39,780 nt of DNA, taken from a virus. A program made the position numbers and the translations under genes. The notes beneath the pieces were generated by a model. The model saw only the letters and a list, made by a program, of their open reading frames with translations. It searched no databases and was not told where the DNA came from. Where the stretch lies: IMG/VR virus record IMGVR_UViG_3300046522_000272, positions 1 through 39,780 of that record. One strand, 5' to 3'. Positions 21,284-30,453 of the stretch are shown one piece after another (positions within the stretch are counted from its first letter, which is position 1; each line of letters starts with the position of its first letter).

Positions 21284-22727
21284 GGCCGAAAAGGAACGGC
21301 TCCTCGCCCTGCTCCAGGAGAAACAGCGCCGCGCATTCGTGTACCGGTACCGGACGATGCACGCGAACCTGTACCCATGGCAGCGCGAATTCAACGCGAA
21401 CACGGCGGCCTATTCTCAGGTCTGCCTGATCGCCGCCAACCGGATCGGCAAGACGTACACCGGGACCTATATCGACGCCGTGCACGCCCTGGGTGACTAT
21501 CCGGCCGGGTGGGAAGGCCACACGTTCGAGCACCCGCCGCTGATCTGGTGCCTGGGCTACTCGGGCGAGAAGATCCGCGACCTGCTTCAGGAGCCCATCG
21601 TCGGCAAGAAGGACGGTACAAAGTTCAGCGGTGGCCTCATCCCTCCGGAGCACATAAAGGACTACGAGTCGATGGCGGGCACGCCAAACGCGCTGCGCAC
21701 CGTGTACGTCCGCCAGGTGGGCGGCGGCGACGTCCAAGGTGGCGACGCGGCGATCCAGTTCTGGTCGTACTCACAGGGCCAGCACGCCCTGATGGGCGAC
21801 AGCGTGGACTGGTTCCACATCGACGAGGAGCCGCGCGACGCCGCGATCTTCCCGCAGGTGTTGACGCGTACCGCAACCGGCGACAAGGGCCGCGGCGGGC
21901 GCGGCATCCTGACCTTCACCCCGGAAAACGGCCGCACGGACCTGGTCATCCAGTTCATGGACACCCAGTCGCCGGTCCAGAAATACATACAGAAAGGCTG
22001 GGACGATGCGCCGCACCTGAGCGCGACGGTCAAGGAAGGCCTGCTCTCCAGCTACCCCGCGCACCAGCGCGACATGCGAACGAAAGGGGTCCCGATGCTG
22101 GGGCATGGACGAATTTACGATCTGCCGGAAGACGCGATCACCTGCAAGGCCTTCGACATCCCGCGCCACTGGGCCGTCATCGACGGCATGGATTTCGGCT
22201 GGGATCACCCGCAGGCGCACGTGCAGCTGGCGTGGGATCGCGACAACGACGCGTTCTACGTCACCCGGGCCTGGAAGAAGAGCTTGGCCAAGCCGATCGA
22301 GGCGTGGGGCGCGGTTAAGGTCTGGGCCGAAGGCGTGCCGACGGCGTGGCCACACGACGGCCTGCAGACCGAAAAAGGCAGTGCGACGGAGCTGAAGAAG
22401 TATTACGTCGACGCCGGATTCACGATGTTGCCGGAGCACGCCACGTGGCCGGATGGCGGCAACGGCGTCGAGGCGGGTCTCTTCGAGATCCGCGACCTGA
22501 TGCAAAAAGGGAAATTCAAGGTCTTCGAAGGCCTGCGCGACTGGTTCGAGGAATTCCTACAGTACCACCGGGACGACACCGGCAAGGTCGTGAAGATCCG
22601 CGACGACTTGCTGAGCGCGACCCGCTACGCCTACATGATGCGGCGCTACGCCGTGTCGAAGAAGGACACCGAGAACCTGGCCCCGCTGACCCTGGCCCTA
22701 CCTGACGACGACGGACTCTATTTCTGA
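21267..22727 (+). CDS. terL: Terminase large subunit
   Basis: 486 aa. The ATPase domain has a Walker A-like ANRIGKT (~57-63) and Walker B WFHIDEEP with Asp186/Glu187. The nuclease domain shows Asp309 (DGMDFGWDHP) and a C-terminal acidic DDLLSATRYAY. It pumps DNA into proheads and cuts it. The similarity is to headful-packaging podovirus terminases (P22/Sf6 type), which agrees with a circularly permuted genome. The start at 21267 overlaps the small subunit; the portal start overlaps its stop (TGATG). Confidence 0.95.
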   Translation: MTATSRAEKERLLALLQEKQRRAFVYRYRTMHANLYPWQREFNANTAAYSQVCLIAANRIGKTYTGTYIDAVHALGDYPAGWEGHTFEHPPLIWCLGYSGEKIRDLLQEPIVGKKDGTKFSGGLIPPEHIKDYESMAGTPNALRTVYVRQVGGGDVQGGDAAIQFWSYSQGQHALMGDSVDWFHIDEEPRDAAIFPQVLTRTATGDKGRGGRGILTFTPENGRTDLVIQFMDTQSPVQKYIQKGWDDAPHLSATVKEGLLSSYPAHQRDMRTKGVPMLGHGRIYDLPEDAITCKAFDIPRHWAVIDGMDFGWDHPQAHVQLAWDRDNDAFYVTRAWKKSLAKPIEAWGAVKVWAEGVPTAWPHDGLQTEKGSATELKKYYVDAGFTMLPEHATWPDGGNGVEAGLFEIRDLMQKGKFKVFEGLRDWFEEFLQYHRDDTGKVVKIRDDLLSATRYAYMMRRYAVSKKDTENLAPLTLALPDDDGLYF

Positions 22728-24874
22728 TGAACGACGCACCCCAACACAACGCCCTGGCCGCCATGCTCCACGAGTGGCTGACCGCCTGGGAGCAGGCGCG
22801 CAAGCCGCAGGAGCTGAAGATGCTGGAGTGCTATCAGGACGTGATGCGCATCCCGCGCGATAACGACACCAGTGGCACCGGCGCAGCCCGGGCAAAGAAG
22901 GCCGCCAGCCTGTTCATCGGCTCCAGCCGCAACAAAGTGCGCGCCGCGCGTGCCAAGATCAACGATGCGCTCTTCGGCGCCGGCAAGATGCCCTTCGACA
23001 CCTCGCCCACGAACGAGCGGCTCGCCCCGTTTGCGGACGCCGTCGAGGACATCCTAACCGAGCAGTTCGACCGGATGGGCCTGAAAAGCCTGCTCAAGAC
23101 CGGCGTCAACACGCTGGCGACGTACGGCACAGGCTTCATGTTCGGCCCGTTCGTTCGCAAGGAATCGATCACCGAAACGAGCGTGGACAACGGCTTGGGC
23201 GTTCCGCAGTTGGTAGAGACGAAGTACGAGTTCGATTTCCCGTATTTCGAACTGGCCAACACGCTCGACGTCATCCCCGACGCAGAGGCGCGCGACGTAT
23301 GCAGCGGCCGCGGCGTCTTCTGGGCGACGATGGAATCTCCGGAGACCGTGCGCGCATGGAAGGCCGATAAGCGTTACAGCAACATCGATCTCGCGCTGCA
23401 GGCGCCCGGCGAAAACGCGGTCAGCGGCGGCAGCGAGCAGGCTTCGCAGTTGCGCGCGAACGTCGACTACTGGCACAAAAACAGCCGCATCAAGGTCGCG
23501 CGCTTCTTCGGCAAGATTCCGAAATCTGCCTTGCCGGCCAAAGCCGCAACCGATGGCGTCGACGCACCGACCGAGGCGGCCGAGTTCGACCGAAACGGCG
23601 AGACGGTCGACGCGATCGTGATCATGGCCGGCGGGGTCGTGGTCAAGGTCGATCCCTCACCGTACGGGAAAAACCCGACGTTGCGCGCCGTGTACGAGGC
23701 TGTCGAGCACGAGATGTGGGGTGTCGGCGTCGCCGAGAACAACGCACCGCACCAAAAAGTGGTGAACGCTGCTTTCCGCCTCGTCATGGAAGGTAAAGGG
23801 ATGGCCCTGCTGGGCACGGCCAGCGTCGACCGTTCGAAGTTCCGCCAGACCGAGGACTTCCGCAAGTTCCCTGGCAAGATTTACGACTTCAAGCCCGGCC
23901 TGTCGCCCGAGGAGCGCCAGACCGCGATCATCCACCACGTGGAGCCGGACGTCACAGAGGGCTGGCGCGACATGATCGCCATGTCCGAGCAGTTCAGCGA
24001 CGACGACACCGGCATCACGAAGTACACGCAGGGCGACGACAGCAGCCACCTGAACAAGACGGCGACCGGCATCAGCATGATCATGTCCGCGTCATCCCTG
24101 CCGATCAAGGAAGTCATCCAGAACATCGACGAGATGTGGATCGAGGAGATCGTCGAGCGCACAGTCCAGTGGAACCTGAAGTACCTAGACGTCGAGACGG
24201 TCCGGAAGATCCACGGTGACGACATCGCCCAGAAGTGGGAGGCGATCAAGCAGTTCGGCAAGACCTCGTTCATGGAATGGAAGGCGACCGGCACTGCGTC
24301 GTTCATGCAGAAGGAGATCCTGACGAACAAGATCCGCGCCTTCGCCGACTTCGCCCTGTCGAACCCGAACACCGCGCCGCTGGTCGACGCCCGTGAGCTG
24401 CTCGAGCAGACCTGGGACGTCATGGAAATCGGCCGCGAGAGCCCGGTCCTGAAAGACGAGGATGGCCAGAATCTGCCGCCACAGGTGAAGCAGAAGATGC
24501 AGGCCCTGCAGGAGCAGATCAAAAACATGGGCGACGCGCTGAACAACGCGCACGAGGAAGTGAAGCAGCTGGAAGCTGCGGCCGGCGCCAAGGATGCAGA
24601 GCTGGGGATCAAGGCTTTCGACGCAGACACGAAGCGCATGCAGGTGGTCGGCGCAGCAATGACCTCCGAGCAGGTTGCCGCCGTAGTCCAGCAGACGGTG
24701 TTGCACTTGCTGTCGCAGCCGGCGCCACTGGCCGAGCCCGACCCGGTCTCGCAACCGATGCCGATGCCCGCCGAACCTATGTCCCACGAACTGGCGCCAC
24801 AGCCGGAAGCCATGGCGTCGCCGGACTTGCTCGACACCGATCCGATGATGGGAGCACCCGATGCGCAGCCCTGA
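22727..24874 (+). CDS. Portal protein (P22/Sf6-like)
   Basis: 715 aa, the length of P22-type portals. The N-terminus (LTAWEQARKPQELKMLECYQ), then FIGSSRNKVRAARAKINDAL and GKMPFDTSPTNERLAPFADA, and the central stem region are typical. A C-terminal coiled coil (~590-640: QEQIKNMGDALNNAHEEVKQ) matches the barrel helices of P22 portal. The extreme C-terminus is Pro/Met-rich. The dodecamer forms the DNA channel and docks terminase and the gp4-like factor. Confidence 0.93.
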   Translation: MNDAPQHNALAAMLHEWLTAWEQARKPQELKMLECYQDVMRIPRDNDTSGTGAARAKKAASLFIGSSRNKVRAARAKINDALFGAGKMPFDTSPTNERLAPFADAVEDILTEQFDRMGLKSLLKTGVNTLATYGTGFMFGPFVRKESITETSVDNGLGVPQLVETKYEFDFPYFELANTLDVIPDAEARDVCSGRGVFWATMESPETVRAWKADKRYSNIDLALQAPGENAVSGGSEQASQLRANVDYWHKNSRIKVARFFGKIPKSALPAKAATDGVDAPTEAAEFDRNGETVDAIVIMAGGVVVKVDPSPYGKNPTLRAVYEAVEHEMWGVGVAENNAPHQKVVNAAFRLVMEGKGMALLGTASVDRSKFRQTEDFRKFPGKIYDFKPGLSPEERQTAIIHHVEPDVTEGWRDMIAMSEQFSDDDTGITKYTQGDDSSHLNKTATGISMIMSASSLPIKEVIQNIDEMWIEEIVERTVQWNLKYLDVETVRKIHGDDIAQKWEAIKQFGKTSFMEWKATGTASFMQKEILTNKIRAFADFALSNPNTAPLVDARELLEQTWDVMEIGRESPVLKDEDGQNLPPQVKQKMQALQEQIKNMGDALNNAHEEVKQLEAAAGAKDAELGIKAFDADTKRMQVVGAAMTSEQVAAVVQQTVLHLLSQPAPLAEPDPVSQPMPMPAEPMSHELAPQPEAMASPDLLDTDPMMGAPDAQP

Positions 24875-25043
24875 CACGACAACCGACGTCGCCGCCTGTC
24901 TGGCGCGCATCAGCGTGCTGGAAGACGAGCGGCGCGCCGCGCTGCTGGCAGGCTGCGATTCGGCTGACGGTGTGACCGTTCGCGCGATCACCGCGCGGCA
25001 GCAAGCCGACGCCCTCGCCTTCGCACGGCGGGGTGCATCTTGA
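24861..25043 (+). CDS. Small hypothetical protein
   Basis: 60 aa, Ala/Asp/Arg-rich and helical (ACLARISVLEDERRAALLAG). It begins inside the end of the portal gene (14-bp overlap) and overlaps the next start, so it is translationally coupled. No family recognised. Confidence 0.55.
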   Translation: MRSPDTTTDVAACLARISVLEDERRAALLAGCDSADGVTVRAITARQQADALAFARRGAS

Positions 25044-25273
25044 GGAGCCAACGCATCGAGCAGATTGACGCCACGCTGAAGGCCATCCAACCCGGGTGGT
25101 CTTTTTTGTTGGCCGAGATCACCACTCAGGTCGACCAGCTCGTGGTCAGCCTGATCGCCCAGAACAACGAGGAAACGCGGGGCCGCATCAAGGCACTGCG
25201 CGACCTGATGAATTTGCCCGAGCTGCTCGAAGCTGAGCGCCAGGGCATTCTCGCAGCCGAACTACCCGAATAG
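25040..25273 (+). CDS. Small hypothetical protein (TTG start)
   Basis: 77 aa. TTG at 25040 overlaps the upstream stop (TTGA), the same arrangement as the late regulator. Helical (IEQIDATLKAIQPGWSFLLA, ETRGRIKALRDLMNLPELLE). Position between portal and scaffold suggests a head-assembly helper; unproven. Confidence 0.65.
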   Translation: MRSQRIEQIDATLKAIQPGWSFLLAEITTQVDQLVVSLIAQNNEETRGRIKALRDLMNLPELLEAERQGILAAELPE

Positions 25274-25327
25274 GGCTCGGCACCTTGACCACGTGGATTA
25301 GCGCGCATGCGCCCCATAGGAGCACAA

Positions 25328-26176
25328 ATGCCACACAACTACACCCCCGAGCAACAGCGCGAGTACGACGAAGCAGCAGCAGCGCTCGACGCGGCGGCCA
25401 ACACGGCCACTACCGCGCGCGACGCTGAAGGCCGCTTCGCTCCTGCCGCTGCTCCCGCGCCCGCACCTGCCGTCGCACCTGTGGCGGAACCGACTCCGCA
25501 TCCAGCCGCGGCGCCGGACGTCGCAGACCAGCAGACCAACCCGCCGGCCAGCCAAGCGGCTGACGCGCCTAAGCCTGTCGACGAGCTCGCCGAGCTGAAG
25601 GCCCGCGTCGAGCGCGCCGAGAAGGTCGCCCGCGACAACCAGGCGTGGGCGACGAAAGCGGCGCAGGAAGCCGCGGCGCTCCGCCGCGCGCAGGAGCAGC
25701 GCGACCGCGAGGCGGCCAAGCCGGCCATTCTGGATGCGAATCCGGACCTGGCCGACGCCATCCGCTACGTTGCCGGCGACCCCGCACCTCAGCAGCAGGT
25801 GGAAGCCGCGCGTGCGGCGTACCAGTCGACTATCGAAAAGGCTCACCCTGATGCCTTCGCGACTGACATGGACCCCGAACTGCAGGAAGCGATCGCCAAA
25901 GCATGGCAGGGCCTGGGCGAAGCCGCGCAGGACCCGTTGGAAGTGGTTCGTGTGATCACGCAGGAAAAGCTGGCGTTCACCGAACGCCAGGTCGGAAAGC
26001 GCTTCGCCGCCGAAGCCGCCCGACAGCAGGAAAAGTCCGCGATGAGCGTCCCCGGCGCAGGCAAATCGACCGTGGCAACAGCCCCTGTCGACAAGCAGCT
26101 CGAGGAAGTGAAGCGCATCCAAAACATGAGCGACGCCGACTTCGCGGAAGAAGTCCGCCGCGTCAAAGGCTATTAA
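25328..26176 (+). CDS. Scaffolding protein
   Basis: 282 aa, low-complexity and charged: Ala/Pro/Asp-rich N-terminus (~30-90), a long coiled region (~85-140, AELKARVERAEKVARDNQAW), and a basic/acidic helical C-terminus (LEEVKRIQNMSDADFAEEVR). This composition and the place between portal and coat identify a scaffold that guides prohead assembly and then leaves. AGGAG lies 6 nt before the ATG. Confidence 0.82.
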   Translation: MPHNYTPEQQREYDEAAAALDAAANTATTARDAEGRFAPAAAPAPAPAVAPVAEPTPHPAAAPDVADQQTNPPASQAADAPKPVDELAELKARVERAEKVARDNQAWATKAAQEAAALRRAQEQRDREAAKPAILDANPDLADAIRYVAGDPAPQQQVEAARAAYQSTIEKAHPDAFATDMDPELQEAIAKAWQGLGEAAQDPLEVVRVITQEKLAFTERQVGKRFAAEAARQQEKSAMSVPGAGKSTVATAPVDKQLEEVKRIQNMSDADFAEEVRRVKGY

Positions 26177-26189
26177 ATAGGAGTTTCAC

Positions 26190-27179
26190 ATGCCGACTAC
26201 CACTACCTCGCAGGTCGCACCGGGCAATCAGGCCTTCTACGACCGCAATCTCCTGACCCGCGCCGTTCCGGCTGACGTCCACGGCCGCTTCGGTCAGAAA
26301 CGCCCGATCGCCAAGAAAAACGGCAACCAGATCAAGTTCCGCCGCTACTCGGCGCTGACCCCCGCCCTGACCCCGCTGACCGAGGGCGTGACGCCGTCCG
26401 GCTCCAGCCTGGCCGTCACGGACATCGTCGCCACCCTGGCGCAGTACGGAGATTTTGTCGTCCTGTCCGACGTGGTCGACATGGTGAACCAGGACCCGGT
26501 GATTACCGAAGCCACCGAAGTGCTGGGCGATCAGGCCGGCATCACCATCGACCAGGTGCGCCGCGACGTGCTGGTGGCCGGTACGAACGTGGCCTATGCC
26601 TCCGGTGTCGCCAACCGCGCCTCCCTGGTCAACAAGATCACCGCGACGGACCTGGACAAGGCCATTCGTTTCCTGAAGAACCAGAACGCCAAGTTCATCA
26701 AGGAAGGCATCGCGGGTTCGGACAAGGTGGGTTCGGGCTCGGTTCGCAAGTCGTATATCGCCCTGGTGCACCCGGACGTCGAATTCGACCTGGAGCAGAT
26801 CACCGGCTACCGCGCGGTCTCGGACTACGGTTCGCAGGAATCGGTGATGGAAGACGAGATTGGCTCTTACAAGAACATCCGCTTCGTCTCGTCCACCAAC
26901 TGCAAGGTGTTCGCGGACGCAACGACGGTCCTCACGGCCGGCTTCAAGAGCACCTCGACGAAGAACGACGTCTACGCGACGCTGATCCTGGCCGACAACG
27001 CTTACGGCGTGTGCCCGCTGGCCGGCGCCGCCATGGAAACCATCGTCAAGGCGCTGGGTTCGGGCGGCACGACCGACGCACTGAACCAGCGTTCGTCGGT
27101 CGGCTGGAAGGCCATGACCACGACGAAGATCCTCAACGAGGCGTGGATGCTGCGCATCGAGTCGCTGGCCACTGCGTAA
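26190..27179 (+). CDS. Major capsid protein, N4-gp56 type
   Basis: 329 aa. The pattern NQAFYDRNLLTRAVPADVHG, GNQIKFRRYSALTPALTPLT, EGVTPSGSSL, DQVRRDVLVAGTNVAYASG and VALVHPDV-like IALVHPDVEFDLE is typical of the N4-gp56 coat family with an HK97-type fold. It forms the icosahedral shell. GGAG lies before the ATG and a strong terminator lies 34 bp after the stop codon, limiting coat transcripts from running on at full level. Confidence 0.95.
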   Translation: MPTTTTSQVAPGNQAFYDRNLLTRAVPADVHGRFGQKRPIAKKNGNQIKFRRYSALTPALTPLTEGVTPSGSSLAVTDIVATLAQYGDFVVLSDVVDMVNQDPVITEATEVLGDQAGITIDQVRRDVLVAGTNVAYASGVANRASLVNKITATDLDKAIRFLKNQNAKFIKEGIAGSDKVGSGSVRKSYIALVHPDVEFDLEQITGYRAVSDYGSQESVMEDEIGSYKNIRFVSSTNCKVFADATTVLTAGFKSTSTKNDVYATLILADNAYGVCPLAGAAMETIVKALGSGGTTDALNQRSSVGWKAMTTTKILNEAWMLRIESLATA

Positions 27180-27212
27180 TCGAACGGGCGCTTGCGCCCA
27201 CCTGCAATAACG

Positions 27213-27242
27213 AAGGCCCGGCCACAAACCGGGCCTTTTTTC
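27213..27242 (+). terminator. Terminator after the coat gene
   Basis: AAGGCCCGG-CCACAAA-CCGGGCCTT followed by a T-run. It probably allows partial readthrough under antitermination, making coat message more abundant than downstream tail-gene message. Confidence 0.88.
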
Positions 27243-27261
27243 TTTCCCAACGGAGAAAACC

Positions 27262-27528
27262 ATGGCAGCAGCCAAAGAAGCAGCAGCACCGAAGAAGTTC
27301 AAGGTCACCATCCACAGCGAGCCGGAAGGCGGCGACAAGGGCGACGTGATCATCGGCCACAACTTCCGCCTGGTGCAGATCAAGCGCAACGTCCCGGTCG
27401 AGATCGACGAGCACATCCTCGACGTCCTGAAATCGTCTGTCATCGACACCCACGTCAAGGGCGAGGACGACAAGATGCAACCGGTGCAAATCCCGCGCTA
27501 CTCCTTCACCAACCACGGCGAGGTGTAA
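27262..27528 (+). CDS. Small head-region protein
   Basis: 88 aa. Lys/Ala-rich N-terminus, then FKVTIHSEPEGGDKGDVIIG and VPVEIDEHILDVLKSSVI. It lies between coat and the gp4-like gene. GGAGAAA precedes the ATG. Homologues occur at this place in related podoviruses, but no function is known. Confidence 0.75.
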   Translation: MAAAKEAAAPKKFKVTIHSEPEGGDKGDVIIGHNFRLVQIKRNVPVEIDEHILDVLKSSVIDTHVKGEDDKMQPVQIPRYSFTNHGEV

Positions 27529-28176
27529 ATGTCGACCGCCTGGACCCTCGCCGCGACCGACGTCTGCACCGACGCGCTCGAGCACCTGGGCGTCATCGGC
27601 GCCGGTGAGGCGGCCAGCGGCGAAGACATGCAGGTCGTCCTGCGTGCGCTCGACGGCATCCTCAAAGAGCTGCCGATCAACGGTTACGCCTGGCCGGAGC
27701 TGTCGGCCGAGACCGCGCTCACGTGGACGGCCGGCCAGACCATCCCGCTGCCCACCGACTACTTCGGCTCGCCGGTGGCCTGGCGCGTCGTCGACGGCAA
27801 GAAAGTGCCGCTGACGCAGGTACCGCACGCGCGCTGGGTGCAGATGTCGGACCGCAGCAGCGCGGCCGGCATGCCGACGCACTTCTACATCGGGCCGGAC
27901 AGCACGCTCTACCTGTGGCCGGTACCGGATGCGAATCCTGCCGTGACGCTGCAGTACCAGCGCATCGTGAGCGATGCCGACAGCACGGCCCAGCCCGACG
28001 TCCCGCAGTACATGCTGAACGCGCTCGGCTACGGCGTCGCCCACGAGTGCGTGCTGAAGTTCGACACGCCGCCCGCCCGCGCGCAGGAGATCGCCCAGCG
28101 CTGGATGTCGAAGCGCGCCGCGGCGTTGGAGTACGCAACCGAGTCCGCCCCCATCTGCTTCGAAGTGAGAGACTGA
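27529..28176 (+). CDS. P22 gp4-like tail accessory factor
   Basis: 215 aa. WTLAATDVCTDALEHLGVIG, ALDGILKELPINGYAWPELS and the C-terminal helices (PQYMLNALGYGVAHECVLKF) match the P22 gp4 family. It is the first factor to join the portal after packaging and provides the ring onto which gp10 binds. The start follows the preceding stop with no gap; its stop overlaps the next start (TGATG). Confidence 0.9.
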   Translation: MSTAWTLAATDVCTDALEHLGVIGAGEAASGEDMQVVLRALDGILKELPINGYAWPELSAETALTWTAGQTIPLPTDYFGSPVAWRVVDGKKVPLTQVPHARWVQMSDRSSAAGMPTHFYIGPDSTLYLWPVPDANPAVTLQYQRIVSDADSTAQPDVPQYMLNALGYGVAHECVLKFDTPPARAQEIAQRWMSKRAAALEYATESAPICFEVRD

Positions 28177-29609
28177 TGCGCACGAAACTGCCCTTCGTAG
28201 GCCCGTCCTACCAGGCGCGCAGCCTGAACGCCGACGCCCAGCGCACGCTGAACTGCTACGTTGAACTGGACAACACCAGCCCGCGCGCGCCTCTCGCGCT
28301 ATACGGCACGCCGGGCCTCGCGCGGCGCCTGACGTTCCCGACGGCCCCGGTGCGCTTCGCAATCAAGGAAGGTGCATATAGCTGGTGGGTAGCCGGGAAC
28401 ACGGTCTATCGCGTGGACAGCGCCTACCAGAAGACGGTCGTCGGCACGATCAGCAGCTACACGGGCCCGGTCGATATCGCGTCGAATGGCGGCCAGTTGC
28501 TGATCGTCGACGGCGTGCACGGCTGGATCGTCGACGTCAAGGCCTCCACCCTGGCCGCGATCACGGACGGCGGCTTCCCGAGCGGCGTCACGCGCGCGGC
28601 GTACCAGGATGGCTGGTTCCTCGTCACCGGCGACGGCACAGGCAAGTTCTACATGAACGAGACGCCGAACGACGGCAAGCAGTGGAATGGCCTGGACTTC
28701 GCCTCGGCCGAGGGATCTCCGGACAACACGATCGGCATCGTCTCGGACCACCGCGAGCTCTGGCTATTCGGCGGACTGTCGGCGGAGGTTTGGGTGAACA
28801 CCGGCAGCGCCGACATGCCGTTCCAGCGCAGCGGCAACGTGTTCATCGAGCACGGCTGCGCGGCGGCCGGCACCGTGGCGAAGGCGGACAACACCGTGTT
28901 CTGGCTGGGCGCCGACGACAAGGGCGCAGGCATCGTGTGGCGCGCGGACGGCTACACGCCGCTGCGGATCTCGACGCACGCCGTGGAGCGCGCGATCGGC
29001 AGCTATTCGACGATCTCGGACGCCTACGCCTTCACGTACCAGCAGGAAGGCCACATCTTCTACGTGCTGACCTTCCCCACCGCCGGCGCGACGTGGTGCT
29101 ACGACGCAGCGACGCAACTGTGGCACGAACGCGCCTGGCGGGATCCGGACACTGGCCAGATGACGCGCTGGCGCCCAAGCTGCCACGTGTACGCCAACGG
29201 CGAGCACCTCGTCGGCGACTTCGAGACCGGGGCCGTGTACGCGCTAGACCTGGACGCGTACAGCGACGATGGCGCGCCGATCTTGCGTCTACGTCGCACG
29301 GCCGCGAGCGAGAACTTCCAGCAGCGCATGTTCTACAGCCGTCTGCAGATCGACATGGAAACCGGCGTCGGCATCGCTGACGGCCAGGGCTCGGCGCCGC
29401 TGCTGATGCTGCGCTACTCCAGCGACGGTGGCCACACGTGGAACCCTGAGCGCACGGCGACCGTCGGCGCGGCCGGACAGTACGGCGCGCGGGCCGCGTT
29501 CAATCGGCTCGGCTCCGGCCGCAACCGGGTGTGGGAGATCAGCATGACGGACCCCGTCAAATTCGCCGTCTTCGGCGCGGTCCTCGACGTCGAGCCGGGG
29601 GCGGCATGA
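28176..29609 (+). CDS. P22 gp10-like packaged-DNA stabilisation protein
   Basis: 477 aa, close to P22 gp10 (472 aa). The N-terminal MRTKLPFVGPSYQARSLNAD and a series of beta-propeller-like blades (YSWWVAGNTVYRVDS, GGQLLIVDGVHGWIVD, ELWLFGGLSAEVWVNTGSAD) are typical. It plugs the portal vertex below gp4 to keep DNA inside the head. It is coupled to the gp4-like gene and to the downstream gene by overlaps. Confidence 0.92.
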   Translation: MRTKLPFVGPSYQARSLNADAQRTLNCYVELDNTSPRAPLALYGTPGLARRLTFPTAPVRFAIKEGAYSWWVAGNTVYRVDSAYQKTVVGTISSYTGPVDIASNGGQLLIVDGVHGWIVDVKASTLAAITDGGFPSGVTRAAYQDGWFLVTGDGTGKFYMNETPNDGKQWNGLDFASAEGSPDNTIGIVSDHRELWLFGGLSAEVWVNTGSADMPFQRSGNVFIEHGCAAAGTVAKADNTVFWLGADDKGAGIVWRADGYTPLRISTHAVERAIGSYSTISDAYAFTYQQEGHIFYVLTFPTAGATWCYDAATQLWHERAWRDPDTGQMTRWRPSCHVYANGEHLVGDFETGAVYALDLDAYSDDGAPILRLRRTAASENFQQRMFYSRLQIDMETGVGIADGQGSAPLLMLRYSSDGGHTWNPERTATVGAAGQYGARAAFNRLGSGRNRVWEISMTDPVKFAVFGAVLDVEPGAA

Positions 29610-30121
29610 GCGTCCTGAGCCTCTTTCCCGCGCGCATCCGCTTCGTAAACCAGGACGGCACCCTGACGCAGGAAGCGCTGCGCATGCTCGAGGTACTGGT
29701 GGAACGCTCCGGCGGGATGCTGGGCGACGTCGGGGCCGACGTCTTCGCCTCGCAGGTCGTGCAGCCGGCCGCGCCGGTCGACGCCATGCTGGCGCAGCAG
29801 ATGCCCGTCGACGCACCGCAACCCGACCTGGTCATGCAGCCGGTGCCGCGAGACAACGTGCCGGGCGACATCGTGCAGCAGCCGCTCGACTATTCGCCCG
29901 GTACGGGCATCAGCCTGTCCGGCAACCAGTTCGCGCTGAAGGACACGGCCGTGGCGCCAGGAACGTACGGCAACGCGACCAACATCGCGCAGTTCACGGT
30001 CGACCAGCAGGGACGCATCACCAACGCACAGAACGTCCCGACCGGGGGCGTGAACTTTTCCGGCAGCTTCACCGGTAAGACGGTGACTGTCGCCAACGGC
30101 ATCATTACTTCGGTGGTTTAA
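29606..30121 (+). CDS. Tail needle/fibre-position protein
   Basis: 171 aa. The N-terminus (FPARIRFVNQDGTLTQEALR, MLEVLVERSGG) is the short tail-anchoring segment seen in many podovirus tail proteins. The C-terminal part contains YGNATNIAQFTVDQQGRITN, a fibre-type repeat unit. It directly follows gp10, where P22 has its needle gp26, but no long coiled coil is present, so a short fibre is equally likely. Start 29606 overlaps the upstream stop (ATGA). Confidence 0.7.
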   Translation: MSVLSLFPARIRFVNQDGTLTQEALRMLEVLVERSGGMLGDVGADVFASQVVQPAAPVDAMLAQQMPVDAPQPDLVMQPVPRDNVPGDIVQQPLDYSPGTGISLSGNQFALKDTAVAPGTYGNATNIAQFTVDQQGRITNAQNVPTGGVNFSGSFTGKTVTVANGIITSVV

Positions 30122-30123
30122 CC

Positions 30124-30453
30124 ATGCAACGACTCCCAAAACAAATCGTCTGCGTCGAACTGGCCGCGGCGGCGACGGACCTGTACACCGCGCCGGCGAA
30201 CACAAAGACCACGATTTCCGCCTGCTCGGCGACAAACAAGACGGGCAGCGCGCGCAACTTCACGTTGACCATCAAGCCGTCCGGCGGCACCGCGCGGAAC
30301 CTCGCCTACCAGATGACGCTGGCGGCCGGGGAAACCCGCGTTGTGCACGGTGCTCTGGGCCAGACCATCGAGGCGGCCGGCGTGTTGGCCGGGAACGCGG
30401 ACGCGGCGACTGCCGTCGACCTGGTCATCTCGGCGTACGAGACGAATCCATGA
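30124..30453 (+). CDS. Small beta-rich virion protein
   Basis: 109 aa, Ala/Thr/Asn-rich with a beta-sandwich pattern (DLYTAPANTKTTISACSATN, NFTLTIKPSGGTARNLAYQM). Similar proteins occur beside tail genes of other phages and are probably decoration or tail components. Its stop overlaps the next start. Confidence 0.7.
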   Translation: MQRLPKQIVCVELAAAATDLYTAPANTKTTISACSATNKTGSARNFTLTIKPSGGTARNLAYQMTLAAGETRVVHGALGQTIEAAGVLAGNADAATAVDLVISAYETNP

